Shown one piece after another: positions 34,701 through 46,340 of a stretch of 64,000 bases of DNA. Under the pieces are notes generated by a model. That model was not told where the DNA came from and ran no database searches. It was given only the letters and a program-made list of their open reading frames with translations. A program made the translations under genes and the position numbers. The stretch comes from Arenicola marina (taxonomy: Eukaryota; Annelida; Polychaeta; Arenicolidae). The stretch lies in contig OZ025248.1 in the NCBI GenBank assembly GCA_964019135.1, positions 13,523,574 through 13,587,573 on the forward strand, read 5' to 3'. Every line of letters begins with the position of its first letter. Position 1 is the stretch's first letter.

Positions 34701-35957
34701 CGCGTAGGAAGGATAATTTTGGTTAAATTTGACGCGGGGCAGAGATACTATAGGGTAAGTGGAACGCCCTCTGCCGGGCGATCGGCCAAAATATCGTTTC
34801 TCAGGAAGTTCACGTGCGATCCTTGCAGTACGTTAAAGGAGGTGTCCAGTTGGATTGGCAAGCCTTCAGCCAGCCATTCTAAAATTGTGGAAGAAACGAG
34901 CTGACAGGCTTTTTTATATCGTTGATATCTAAAAGTAACTTTTGCTGAACGAGTTGTTCCACATTGAACAACTGTAGAGGGGGGGGGGAGGGATTGGTGG
35001 GGGCGTTAAACATCTTTTGAAAACTGGGTGAAGGTTAGAAACGATATTCACTTGATTGAGGCTGTTTCAGATAGCCTGACCAATGCAATTTACTGTGGCC
35101 ACCGCTCCCCCCCCCCCACGCCCCTGCCCCTCTTCTATCCCCATACAGTGCGGCTTCGCCAGGGTGAGCACCCTCCACCAGCCCCACCTCCACCACCCCT
35201 ACCTCTACCCCCTGCCTATCTCCCGCAGAAGGAGTTTCTTTGTTGGCTAAAAGAGGTCGTAATAAACGAGTTGTGTGATAGCCATCTCGCCTTCCGCTGG
35301 CCGCGAAACCTGAGGGTCGTGACTGATAAAATCACGAGCGATACAGGGGGCGCCCCTCGCCTTTAGTGTGTGGGGGGGGGGCGGGCGGTGTGGGGTGGGG
35401 GGGGTGTGTGGACGAGGGTGGCATCGTGTATAAGGGATGGGGCGGACGGGGTGGGGCGGCATGTATCTAGGGTAGAGCTACTCTGGTTATCTGTTTGATA
35501 GGAAGGGACGGGGTGGGGTTGGGGGGGGGGGGAAAGGGTAGACGTTGTCTCCACACCATTGTCACGAACAGACGGTGCAACGTGAAGACGGATGGAAAGC
35601 GAAATCCGTCTTCAGCGGGAATAACTCATCTGGTAACAAGGTTTGTGCAGACTTGCATCAATGTTGTGCGACGAGGTGCATGGTCACTCGTCACAGAAAC
35701 AAGTGTTTGCGGGTTGGAGTTCCTTTTGCAGTATCACAATAATCCATAAAAGCCTATGCCCGACACCTCACCATCTTCCACCCCACCCCTCTCAGTACAT
35801 GATTCGTGCTTCCATCACCCCCACCCCCCCCCCCTGCCCACACACACGTACAGTTCCCATTTCCCATTGTTTAATGGCCAAACTTTCGAGTTGGGTGCGC
35901 GTCTGTTTACGTTGGGTATTGAGCACATTGAACAATGCCCTAGATAGGTGTTTGTAT
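31704..35957. other. Gene-free stretch at the AT-rich to GC-rich transition
   Basis: No exon recognised. From about 32.5 kb onward C- and G-homopolymer runs become frequent (32563-32577, 33330-33380, 34978-34989, 35370-35410). A CTCF-like GCCAGCAGAGGGCGCTCG lies at 34332-34349. Open frames here follow low-complexity sequence. Confidence 0.6.
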
Positions 35958-37695
35958 TGTTGGGGGGGTCAGGGAGGGGAGGGGGTAATCTGCGGCAGTG
36001 GAAGGGATGCGCTTTCGGGGAGGGGGTAATCTGTGGCAGTAGAAGGGGTGCGCTTTCGGGGAGGGGGTAATCTGTGGCAGTGGAAGGAGTGCGCTTTGGC
36101 GGAGGGGGTGATCTGTGGCAGTAGAAGGGGTGCGCTTTCGGGGAGGGGGTAATCTGTGGCAGTAGAAGGGGTGCGCTTTGGCGGAGAGGGTAATCTGTGG
36201 CAGTGGAAGGGGTGCGCTTTGGCGGAGGGGGTAATCTGTGGCAGTAGAAGGGGTGCGCTTTCGGGGAGGGGGTAATCTGTGGCAGTAGAAGGAGTGCGCT
36301 TTGGCGGAGAGGGTAGTCTGTGGCAGTAGAAGGGGTGCGCTTTGGCGGAGAGGGTAGTCTGTGGCAGTAGAAGGGGTGCGCTTTGGCGGAGGGGGTAATC
36401 TGTGGCAGTAGAAGGGGTGCGCTTTGGCGGAGAGGGTAATCTGTGGCAGTGGAAGGGGTGCACTTTGGCGGAGGGGGTAATCTGTGGCAGTAGAAGGGGT
36501 GCGCTTTGGCGGAGAGGGTAGTCTGTGGCAGTAGAAGGGGTGCGCTTTGGCGGAGGGGGTAATCTGTGGCAGTGGAAGGGGTGCGCTTTGGCGGAGGGGG
36601 TAATCTGTGGCAGTAGAAGGGGTGCGCTTTGGCGGAGAGGGTAATCTGTGGCAGTGGAAGGGGTGCGCTTTGGCGGAGGGGGTAATCTGTGGCAGTAGAA
36701 GGGGTGCGCTTTCGGAGGGGGTAATCTGTGGCAGTAGAAGGAGTGCGCTTTGGCGGAGGGGTAATCTGTGGCAGTGGAAGGGGTGCGCTTTGGCGGAGGG
36801 GGTAATCTGTGGCAGTAGAAGGGGTGCGCTTTCGGGTAGGGGGTAATCTGTGGCAGTAGAAGAGGTGCGCTTTGGCGGAGGGGGTAATCTGTGGCAGTAG
36901 AAGGGGTGCGCTTTGGCGGAGGGGGTAATCTGTGGCAGTGGAAGAGGTGCGCTTTGGCGAAGGGGGTAATCTGTGGCAGTGGAAGAGGTGCGCTTTGGCG
37001 GAGGGGGTAATCTGTGGCAGTGGAAGAGGTGCGCTTTGGCGGAGAGGGTAATCTGTGGCAGTGGAAGAGGTGCGCTTTGGCGGAGGGGGTAGCCTGTGGC
37101 AGTAGAAGGGGTGCGCTTTGGCGCCGGGGGAATAATCTGTGGCAGTGGAAGTGGTGCGCTTTGGCGGAGGGGGTAGCCTGTGGCAGTAGAAGGGGTGCGC
37201 TTTGGCGGAGGGGGTAATCTGTGGCAGTAGAAGGGGTGCGCTTTGGCGGAGGGGGTAATCTGTGGCAGTAGAAGGGGTGCGCTTTGGCGGAGAGGGTAAT
37301 CTGTGGCAGTAGAAGGGGTGCGCTTTGGCGGAGGGGGTAATCTGTGGCAGTAGAAGGGGTGCGCTTTGGCGGAGGGGGTAATCTGTGGCAGTAGAAGGGG
37401 TGCGCTTTGGCGGAGGGGGTAATCTGTGGCAGTAGAAGGAGTGCGCTTTGGCGGAGGGGGTAATCTGTGGCAGTAGAAGAAGTGCGCTTTGGCGGAGGGG
37501 GTAATCTGTGGCAGTGGAAGGGGTGCGCTTTGGCGGAGAGGGTAATCTGTGGCAGTAGAAGTGGTGCGCTTTGGCGGAGAGGGTAATCTGTGGCAGTGGA
37601 AGGAGTGCGCTTTGGCGGAGGGGGTAATCTGTGGCAGTGGAAGGGGTGCGCTTTGGCGGAGGGGGTAGCCTGTGGCAGTGGAAGGGGAGGGGGTC
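35958..37695. repeat. 41-bp G-rich minisatellite, about 42 units
   Basis: The unit on + is GGTGCGCTTTGGCGGAGGGG then GTAATCTGTGGCAGTAGAAG then G, with recurrent variants (TCGGGGAG, GGAGAGGG, AGTGGAAG). The pyrimidine-rich - strand has no stops and produces a 585-codon frame of repeated PLRQSAPLPLPQITPSAKAH-like peptide with a 41-residue superperiod. That frame is a by-product of the repeat. Confidence 0.96.
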
Positions 37696-38390
37696 AAACG
37701 AGGGGGTGAGTCAGTGGATAATTTCGCAGGGGTGGGGTTGACAATTGAAATGAACGAGTCGACGAGTAGTAGCCAAGGTGTCTCCTTGGCTACTAATTTC
37801 CTTCGCGGCTACTGAGACCTACTGAGGCCTATGCGCGCCAACTGCTTCTTGCAGCCTCTTGTAGTTGGGGGTGGGGAGTACGGAGGGGGTGAGTGGGGGG
37901 TAGGGAGTAGGAAGTGGGTGAGTTAGAGGGGGGGGGTGAACTCTGGGGTGTCAACTGATCAGTACCGGGGCACGTGTCATTGTCACGTGATATTGATTAC
38001 GTCACCAAGGAGATGCTATCAGGTTACATATTTGTTTCGTGTTGTCAGTGCGTTTCCAAGGAGTATGTGACCAAAGTAACCACTCACCCGCCAGAGGTCG
38101 CTCGCTCCTCACAACACCATAGCGCTAGACGAACGCCCTCTGTCGGGAGATTGGTTACAAAGTACATAACCTTGTTCAGGTGGCCGCCACTCAGCGATGC
38201 TTGTTTGCAATTGACCAATGTTAAATCAATACAATAAAGTAAATAACGGATTAATTACAATATAGGGATTGCCGATGACCATATAAGGACAGCCCAAGAT
38301 CTAAAATGTCGTCTGGCTCCAACAAAGGGCCCGAAAAGGACACCGAGAACAGGGCGCGAAAAAGACACCGAGAAAGGGGCGTGTGCCGCA
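37696..38390. other. Non-coding spacer
   Basis: G-rich at first, then mixed sequence with GTCACGTGAT at 37982-37991 and AACGCCCTCTGTCGGG near 38132. No gene seen. Confidence 0.5.
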
Positions 38391-41366
38391 TTGGCTATAA
38401 TAGGAATATGTCGTAATGGCGGGCGTCAATGTGTCAGTGGACAAACCCTGGGAAACTTGAAAGTGGGTAGGTGGCGTCATCAGTTGGTTGGCTGCCCCGG
38501 CGGTAGTTACCCCTTGGCCCTGGCCGCCCGTCCCCTGTCCCCGGCGGGGTGGCGGGTCGCGTGGCGGTGTCCCCCTGCCGGTCTGACCCCTGCTCTCCAG
38601 GCCGCAAGCTGCGCGTCCAGCGCCTTGGTATCAAGCCAATTGAGGCTCCAGCAACGCCCTGATTTGCAATGCGACCAACGACCCAGAGAGCCAGGTCCGA
38701 GCGGTCACCCTTCCGTCGCTCCCCCGGGCGCACCCGCGCCTCTGCCACCGCCCGCCCCGCCCCACCCGCCGGTACCACCTTCTCAGGTTGTGCGGCCCCC
38801 GGTGAGCCAAGCCAACGCGCACCGAGGTTGTCAGTTTCACTGGTCGCCTGCCGTCAGCCAAGTTGTCAGTTTCACGTCCAGCCGCATTCACTTCAGCCAG
38901 CCTCGGTTGTCAGTTTCACGGCGACCACCACCCGCGGCTCTCGCCCACCCCTCCGCACCCCCGCCCTCTTCCTCCTCCCTGGGCGCCCTCACCCACCCAC
39001 CCACCCGCTGACTGGTCCGCCGGTCCCGTCGCTCTGCCCGCATGGGGGTCTCCCAAGTGAGGGACGAATCGACCAGGCGACGAGCACACACACACACACA
39101 CGCCAGCGGCCGGCCGTCTTGCCCCCGCCACACCCCCGCGGAGCACGGCCTCCACTGTCCAGGTGGCGCGAGCGCTGGTCACTTGGCAGGCACGGCGGAC
39201 CCCACTCTCCTCTCCTGTCACTGCCGGATAGCTGTCAGTCCCCTCCCACTGGCTCAGCTCTTACCGGAGCAGGACTGGACAACCAACGGACTGGATCGGC
39301 GATGGAGGTAGCACCCTTGGGGCTGATGATCTCCTGGTGATCATCCCACTCGGTCGCCCAGTCATTGGTTCACCGGTACAAGACCGGACCATCCGTCGAT
39401 GTGATCACACCGCTCGCTGACAGCAGCGATCAGTGGCGATAGCGCCATTAGCAAGTAGTCCATAAGCCACTGACACCAAGTGACGCATCAGTAGATGCAA
39501 GGGACGCGGGATCCCTGGCTTGTCTTGGCACAAGTGGAAAGGATTATCAACGGATAAACAGTGTTAACAATGGGATAAAACAAAATTCAATGTCTTGGAT
39601 TTCGGTTCGTTGTCAGACGAAGGTAGCAGAAAGCGATTGTCGCCTGGATGTACAACGGATCAAGTCTTACTGTGGTCAGATGGAATAAAACTGACGACTT
39701 GCATGAATTAATGTTGGACAATTACAATTATTTTTCTACAGATACAGTTAATGTAGATAAAAGTTTGATAGATTAATTGCTTCCAATGTCGCCAAAAATG
39801 GGTTTTGCAAGTTTTTCTCCAGTTGCGGCTGGTATAACTGGGGTGGCTAGAACAGACCAAGCGGACGTTCCTCATATTGCTGTGTTAGGAAGCGTTTTCA
39901 TCGCCTATTCCGCAGACGCGGACATAAATGTGTCCTGGTGTACAAGGGCGCTCGTAGAAGAATAAACTTTATTTTTGACCCTCGCTGGCTCGCTTGCATA
40001 ATGAGCGGTCAGTTATACATTTTAAAGTCTTTGGGATTCGTTTTATTTCTAAGAATTGCCAGCTTTTACTTTCACATATGCTCTGTTATGTCCCAAAATG
40101 AAGTACTATTGCTAAATATGGTCGGAAGAATGATATACCCATTCTGGGTTCTGGGAGAATAAATCTGACAAGAGATGAAGATCGCATAGCGTCGCTCTCT
40201 CTGCGGTGACCTCTCGCTGGGACTGCTAAGGGGAGGTACCAAGGGAACATCTGGTCTCTTGCTTGTGTGAGACCTCCGGGTAAGCGGGCATACGTCTCCC
40301 CCAGTAATTAGGGAGGTATTCAGCACATATTGATTTGTCAAGCGCCGGTCGCCTTGGCTCACCCAGGGGCAGTCCGATGACTTTGACACCCCCCCCCCTC
40401 CCATGCTCCCCCTCCCCACCTCTGGGTACCCCTTGCCACCCCGCCCCTCCCCCTCCCTCATTCCTTCCCTCCTGCCCCCACCCCCCACCCCGTCACCCTC
40501 ATCCCCTCTTACGCACGGGAACAAAGCGGCGCGGGGCGCGGAATTATACAGGAAGCATTGACCACCAGTAACTACAGCCCACCCACACCCCCGCCATCCT
40601 CCAACAGCTTAGCCCTCCTTATACCGCACCCCCTCCCTGCCTCCTCCTCCCTCTTTCCGCCCCTCCCGCTGCTGCGACAGACACGCCAAGGAAAACCTTG
40701 AGAGGAGCGCAAACTAAGCCGACAATTTGTCCCTCCCCGCCCGACCCCCCCTCCACCCGACCCCCTCCACCCCCCCCCCCCCCCGCCCGCCCTCACTCCC
40801 CTACCCCTTAACTCTTTTAGTCCACCCTGCGCCCGTCGACATCAGAAGCGTCTTCGCCAACTAACCAGCCCCTCTATTTCTCCGCCAGGGTCTGCCAAGG
40901 ATACAGGATTACAGGCGAGTGACTGATCAGGCGCCGAATAATCCGAGGAATAATAAGATTTCTGGCGGACTCAGTTAATGACGTGCTGACAAACGCCGCC
41001 CGGCGGCAAAGGATCTAAAAGACCCGTAACTGTCAATGGTGACGGTTTGGACACAGACGTCCCCTTGTTGGTTCATGGGTTGGCTGTCCTAGGCCAGACT
41101 GACTGTGTCCACAGCCTTATCGCCCCGCCGCGTCAACTGTGAGGCTCAGCCCGTGTGATGCACACTGTGGCGGGCGCCTCAGCGTGACGTCACGGATACC
41201 ACGTGACTCCCCAGGTACCCTTGGATCATACCGAGGGGGGACTGCAGTATCACAGCGTCGTTACCATGGTGACGTGGCTTTCTCCGGGCAACGCTTGCGT
41301 CAATCCAGATTGATGAGAGTTCTGGTGTCTGGATCGGACGCGTTGGACAGTAAGACGCCCAGCAGG
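38391..41366 (+). other. CpG-rich region upstream of the PDZRN-like gene
   Basis: 38.4-39.3 kb is strongly GC- and CpG-rich and carries three copies of GTTGTCAGTTTCAC (38827, 38862, 38906). Proline-rich open frames overlap on both strands without known domains. 40.38-40.80 kb is C-rich and low-complexity. The stretch plausibly contains the promoter and 5' UTR of the gene whose coding exon starts at 41367, but I could not fix a start site. Confidence 0.45.
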
Positions 41367-42098
41367 ATGGGAATCCAGGAGGACAAGTTCGTCACCCGTC
41401 TGGATACCACTATGAAGTGCGGATTGTGTCGAGGCATTCTGGATAACCCGCTCCGGATGCCGTGCGGAGCAGTCTTCTGCGCCGGATGTACCTTGCCCCA
41501 GGTGATCCAGACGGGAAGATGCCCGGCTCCGGGATGCGCCGAGTCCCTGACGGCCGCTGACCTTAAAAATGACCTTCAGCTGCGTCAATCTATCTACGAC
41601 TTGCAAGTGCGATGCGACTTCCGGGAGCGAGGGTGTCCGGAGAACATCCGGCTCCGGGATCTGCCTGGACACCTGCAGTGCTGCCCCTACCGGCCGTCGC
41701 AGTGCCGGAACAAAGGGTGCTTCCGGACCATGTCTTATCGGGATCGGGAGTGCCACGAGGCCGAGTCCTGTGACTTCCGCCCCGCCGGGATCTGCCAGAA
41801 TGGCTGCGGATTGGTCATTCTCCACTGCGAGGCCGCCAACGACAACAACAACCACGACTGTCTGGACGCCATGCGGGCCACCATGGCCAACCAGGAGGTC
41901 AAGGTCATGTCCTTGGAGACGGAATATAAAAAGTTGACCTCCAAATATGTCAGTCGGGAAACTTCGCTTCTGGCTCAGATTGCCAGCCTGCATCACGTCG
42001 TTCAGGAGCAAGCCGTCCGGTTCCAGAAGAAACTAAACGACTACCACAACCAGATCCTCTGCCTGTCGCGCAGGACTCAGCAGGATGTCCAAACACAG
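41367..42098 (+). CDS. PDZRN3/PDZRN4-like RING E3 ubiquitin ligase, first coding exon
   Basis: 244 codons ending in phase 0 at ACACAG before GTCAGT. The protein starts MGIQEDKFVTRLDTTMKCGL, like vertebrate PDZRN3 ([20 protein letters not shown]). The RING (about residues 18-57) reads CGLCRGILDNPLRMPCGAVF, then CAGCTLP and CPAPGC. TRAF-type zinc-finger segments follow (CDFRERGCPE, GHLQCCPYRPSQCRNKGC, CHEAESCDFRPAGICQNGCG, about 80-155), then a predicted coiled coil (about 175-235, ending VRFQKKLNDYHNQILCLSRR). In the family PDZ domains come next; they would be in later exons beyond the window. The start at 41367 has a strong context (AGGATGG); an in-frame ATG at 41313 has a weak one. E3 role is known for the vertebrate family; orthology to PDZRN3 versus PDZRN4 is unresolved. 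Confidence 0.92.
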
Positions 42099-42648
42099 GT
42101 CAGTCATCCATACCATCTTATGACTCTCCTTATGACAATAGCCTCCCAATGTGGCCCATTGTGACATCAGTAGCGGATTTCACAGTTTATCCGACTAGTC
42201 GGTAGCTAAAGTTACCATGTAAATGATGGGCGATTTTAGCCGACTAAGCCGTAGCTGGCCAAACTATCTACTTAAAATAGACCACAGGGCCGCTATGTTC
42301 CAAACGACCGGGGCCGAGTATTTTGCCCAGTTCTATGTCCTATTCGAGGGCCAAATAGTCGGTCCCTGCCGTTTAGAACATACGGCCCAGATCTGGAATA
42401 AAACTCACTCGGCACTCTGCGGCAATGCCATCTGCTCCTAATAACAACTCCAGCAGCTAATATTAGCGCGGACCTGCAGAAATATTGGAACGACAAAACT
42501 CGGAGGCAGCGACCAAGTGTCACGTGCCCGGAAGTGCGGGTGTCGCACGGAAGTTCTGGGTACAAGCGCACTAACCACGATGTGTGCACCTAGCGTCCTC
42601 GGATGGCGTGTACGCCACGTTCAGCTAAACCGTCCCAAACCGTAAAAG

Positions 42649-42721
42649 GGGCCGGCGCGATAGCTCAGTGGCTAGAGCGCTCGAGTGTTCTGGTCACCTG
42701 AGAGCCTAACGGCACGAACCC
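42649..42721 (+). mobile_element. tRNA-derived SINE head (A-box and D-arm preserved)
   Basis: GGCCGGCGCGATAGCTCAGT then GGCTAGAGCGCTCGAG contains a Pol III A box (TAGCTCAGTGG, 42661-42671) and a paired D-arm (GCTC...GAGC). The T-arm region is degenerate (CGGCACGAACCC). No acceptor-stem pairing can be made, so it is not a functional tRNA gene. It runs directly into the minisatellite at 42722. Confidence 0.7.
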
Positions 42722-43309
42722 TTTACTTAAGGTACATGACCTGGAATCGAACTCTTTACTTAAGGTACATGACCTGGAATCGAACCCTTTACTGAAGGTA
42801 CATGACCTGGAATCGAACCCTTTACTTAAGGTACATGACCTGGAATCGAACCCTTTACTTAAGGTACATGACATGGAATCGAACTCTTTACTTAAGGTAC
42901 ATGACCTGGAATCGAACCCTTTACTGAAGGTACATGACCTGGAGTCGAACCCTTTACTTAAGGTACATGACCTGGAATCGAACCCTTTACTTAAGGTACA
43001 TGACCTGGAATCGAACCCTTTACTTAAGGTATATGACCTGGAATCGAACCCTTTACTTAAGGTATATGACCTGGATAGAACCCTTTACTTAAGGTACATG
43101 ACCTGGAATCGAACCCTTTACTTAAGGTACATGACCTGGAATCGAACCCTTTACTTAAGGTATATGACCTGGAATCGAACCCTTTACTTAAGGTATATGA
43201 CCTGGAATCGAACCCTTTACTTAAGGTACATGACCTGGAATCGAACCCTTTACTTAAGGTACATGACCTGGAATCGAACCCTTTACTTAAGGTACATGAC
43301 CTGGAATCG
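42710..43309. repeat. 33-bp minisatellite carrying a B-box sequence on the minus strand
   Basis: About 18 units of TTTACTTAAGGTACATGACC then TGGAATCGAACCC, highly uniform (variants GTATATGACC, ACTGAAGG, one 30-bp unit near 43073). GGAATCGAACC is the exact reverse complement of the Pol III B box GGTTCGATTCC. The array is cut by the assembly gap at 43310, so the true copy number is unknown. Confidence 0.95.
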
Positions 43310-43509
43310 NNNNNNNNNNNNNNNNNNNNNNNNNNNNNNNNNNNNNNNNNNNNNNNNNNNNNNNNNNNNNNNNNNNNNNNNNNNNNNNNNNNNNNNNNNN
43401 NNNNNNNNNNNNNNNNNNNNNNNNNNNNNNNNNNNNNNNNNNNNNNNNNNNNNNNNNNNNNNNNNNNNNNNNNNNNNNNNNNNNNNNNNNNNNNNNNNNN
43501 NNNNNNNNN
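43310..43509. other. Assembly gap (200 N)
   Basis: Exactly 200 undetermined bases immediately after the 33-bp array, probably an unresolved continuation of the repeat. Frames crossing it are meaningless. Confidence 0.99.
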
Positions 43510-45904
43510 AGGGGTTTAAGATGCATCATCTTGAGGTATTGGTATTTTTGTGACCACCAGTGTGGCTGTAAATAGATTAGATATCCAACGCAACGCAACA
43601 CAGACGAACAATGCGGACCCCATGCCACCAACAGCTACCTTGTGCATCGCCCCTGCTGCGCTATTTTCGTAATTGCTAACTATATTTCGCGTTGCAATGG
43701 GCAAGACACGTACCAGACTGCCCTTTACAGCTAACTTTATTGTGATAGACAATACAGTAGGGGGGGGGGGGGGGCTGGTTAAACAATTGGACGAACGATT
43801 TGTTTTCACTTGGATCGCACTTCGAGACTGGAAGGAAGTCGAATTCTTTGAAATATGTCATTTTGTGATTAAAATATTGAAATAGGCATTGAAATAGATA
43901 CCTCATCTGTGGAGCCAAAGTCTTCTTCGACGGCGATTGGTACATCACTGGCCACCACCACCCCGTCCAGTACCGCCAGCCCTGGCCCATCATCCGCCAC
44001 CGACAGAGCCTGCCCCTCCGCCAGGGGTAAAACCCCCGACCGTGATTTCCTCACTTTGCCCGTCGACTTCTTGAGGCAGTTCTTCAACTTGAGGACGAGT
44101 TCCATTGAGACGTTGTCCGGGGGGGGAGGGGGGGGACACTCCTCCCCGGGGTGGGGAGGTGCCACGTAGGTGGGGGCCGGGGGGTGGGGATGTCACAACC
44201 CTGCTGGGGATGGTAGGGATGGTGGGGGTGGGGGTAGATATGGTGGGGGTGAGGGTGGGTGGGTGGGTGGGCTTTAGGTGGCGGGTGGCGGTGGTAGGTT
44301 GCCCTGGTCAGAGATAACGTAGGGTTGCAGCCCTTGACCCCCGGGGCAGTAGTGGCAGGGGTGGTAATACGCGGGGCGCTCTACCGTACATACTCCGTTT
44401 TGTAAGCCACTGGTGCCTGATGGCGCGCCGTTCCGTGTGGCTGTGACATAGTGGCGACACACAGAGAAGGCAGATAGACACACAGACAGACCCCCAAAAC
44501 TCCCCCGATGGATGGCGGAACAGCGCTGAATGTTGCCGCGTGCACGACGCCAGAGATTAGTGATTAGGCCGTGGATTAACGCGCTGACCCCGCCGCTGGA
44601 TGAAGGCAATCACCTCGATGGAGGCCGCCTGGCAACATTCCACAGGAATTCCTCCAACAAATAAAGGATGTGTTAATGACTGGCTGTGGCAACAGGTCAG
44701 AGGTCACAGGTCAAGCGGGAGAGGCCCCATAGGTCGCTGTTGTCGCTTTCTCCGTTGGTGCAACTTTTTTTTTCAGATTAGGCGAACTACAACCAACCAC
44801 AACCAGCCAAGTGCACTGAGATAGTATTCCAGGGTCGGTGCGGGGGCACCATTACTTGGCAGGCTGTGGCGCCGGGTGCTGGTGGTGGTTGGGCTGGTGG
44901 TGGTGGTAATTGCGGCGGTGATGGTGGTGGCGGTGATGGTGCTGGCGGCGATATCAGTGGCACCAGACGCTCACTCGATGGGCGTGGCGAACTTATCCAA
45001 AACAAATTAAATCGACTCCAACGCGCGTATACGCCTCATAAGACGAAACTTGTCGATTTCACCCCGATTCACTTGGCGATGCAGATCCTCATCATCAGTC
45101 GACGATGCACCGTAGCAGCGAGTAGTCTGCCTCCCCCAGTCGGCCGAGTATCACCGTCGGCAGAGTTACCACCACCACCCCGGCGACCTGGCCTGGCCTT
45201 GCCACGGCTGTCGGGCCACGCGGCGGTCGGCGGGTCCACGGCCCGGGGAGAGCCGAGCGGCGGGGTGGTGGGGGGGGGGGGAGGGTGAGGTGAGGTTGGG
45301 GGGGGGGATTCTTCCGTCAGCCGAGAGACACGGGGTGGGGAGAGACATTGAGCCGCGGGGATGAAGGGGGACAGCGCCAGTGTCCCGGGACATCTTCCCT
45401 CTCCCATCCTGCACCCCCCCCCCCGACCCCGCCCTCTCGGTCTCCGCCACTATTCCTCCCATCTCACCCCGCATTTATTTGGCCGGGCACGCAAGGGTGT
45501 CATAAATATCAACACCCCCCGCCCCGTCCCCGCACCGCACCGCCACCCCCCACCCCCGTCGCCAGTCCGGACACCCCCCCCCCCCCCCCGCCGTGGAGAG
45601 TCGGTATACATCTCTGACACATCACAAAGCACGTAACGCCAACCAGTCAATTATATGACTATATACAGATATATTTTTGTCACAAAACGCGAGATATATG
45701 GATGCATATGTACCATTTCTTGGCGCAATGTGTTATAGATATGTAAACGTCCTTCGCTACACATATTCACCAGTCGTTAGTTTTCACTTCAGAACCATTT
45801 TGGCCTTACTCGTTTCAGTCAGACACAATAGCGATCATTGCTAAAGGACAGGAATCAACGAAATAGCAATGTATGCGATGTACTGTTCTGGAGAAGTTGT
45901 CCAC

Positions 45905-45978
45905 CATGCCCTCGTGTGTCCCGTGATAGTCAAACGCAGCATTGCCCACGTGTGTCCCGTGATAGTCAAACGCAGCAT
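45905..45978. repeat. 38-bp direct repeat, two copies
   Basis: CGTGTGTCCCGTGATAGTCA then AACGCAGCAT occurs twice, about 38 bases apart. Confidence 0.9.
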
Positions 45979-46027
45979 ACAAAGGTATCGTTCGGTACAT
46001 GATAACCCCCCAAAAAACGACACCCAT

Positions 46028-46340
46028 CGACAGAATTAGCCTGCTCCGAGCGCCACCTATCGACAAAGCTAGCCACTCTGAGCGCCACCTATCGACAAAG
46101 CTAGCCACTCTGAGCGCCACCTATCGACAAAGCCAGCCACTCTGAGCGCCACCTATCGACAAAGCTAGCCGCTCCGAGCGCCACCTATCGACAAAGCTAG
46201 CCGCTTCAAGCGCCACCTATCGACAAAGCTAGCCGCTCCGAGCGCCACCTATCGACAAAGCTAGCCGCTCCGAGCGCCACCTATCGACAAACGAAGCCGC
46301 CTCAGTGCCCGACCGCTCAGCGCGCCACCTATCGACTAAC
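46028..46340. repeat. 32-bp tandem array with GCGCCACCTATCGAC core
   Basis: Nine units of GAGCGCCACCTATCGACAAA then GCTAGCCRCTCT/C, preceded by one degenerate unit (CACCCATCGACAGAATTAGC). The last two diverge. GCGCCACCTAT resembles the core of CTCF binding motifs read in reverse. Confidence 0.93.

Noticed and set aside
35940-37697. 585-codon - strand proline-rich frame
   Set aside because: Entirely made by the 41-bp minisatellite with a 41-residue superperiod; no start region, domain or splice context outside the repeat.
38391-39340. Overlapping proline/serine-rich open frames of 200-223 codons
   Set aside because: Frames overlap on both strands of a GC-rich stretch, share no domain with known proteins and fit compositional bias; kept as possible promoter/5' UTR sequence.
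42649-42721. Functional tRNA gene
   Set aside because: A box and D-arm are good, but there is no matching acceptor stem or intact T-arm; it fits a SINE head.
42873-43553. 226-codon frame crossing the N gap
   Set aside because: It consists of the 33-bp minisatellite plus undetermined bases.
44866-45288. Glycine-rich frames around GGTGGTGGTGG
   Set aside because: Trinucleotide-like low-complexity sequence; the opposite strand gives an equally open proline-rich frame.
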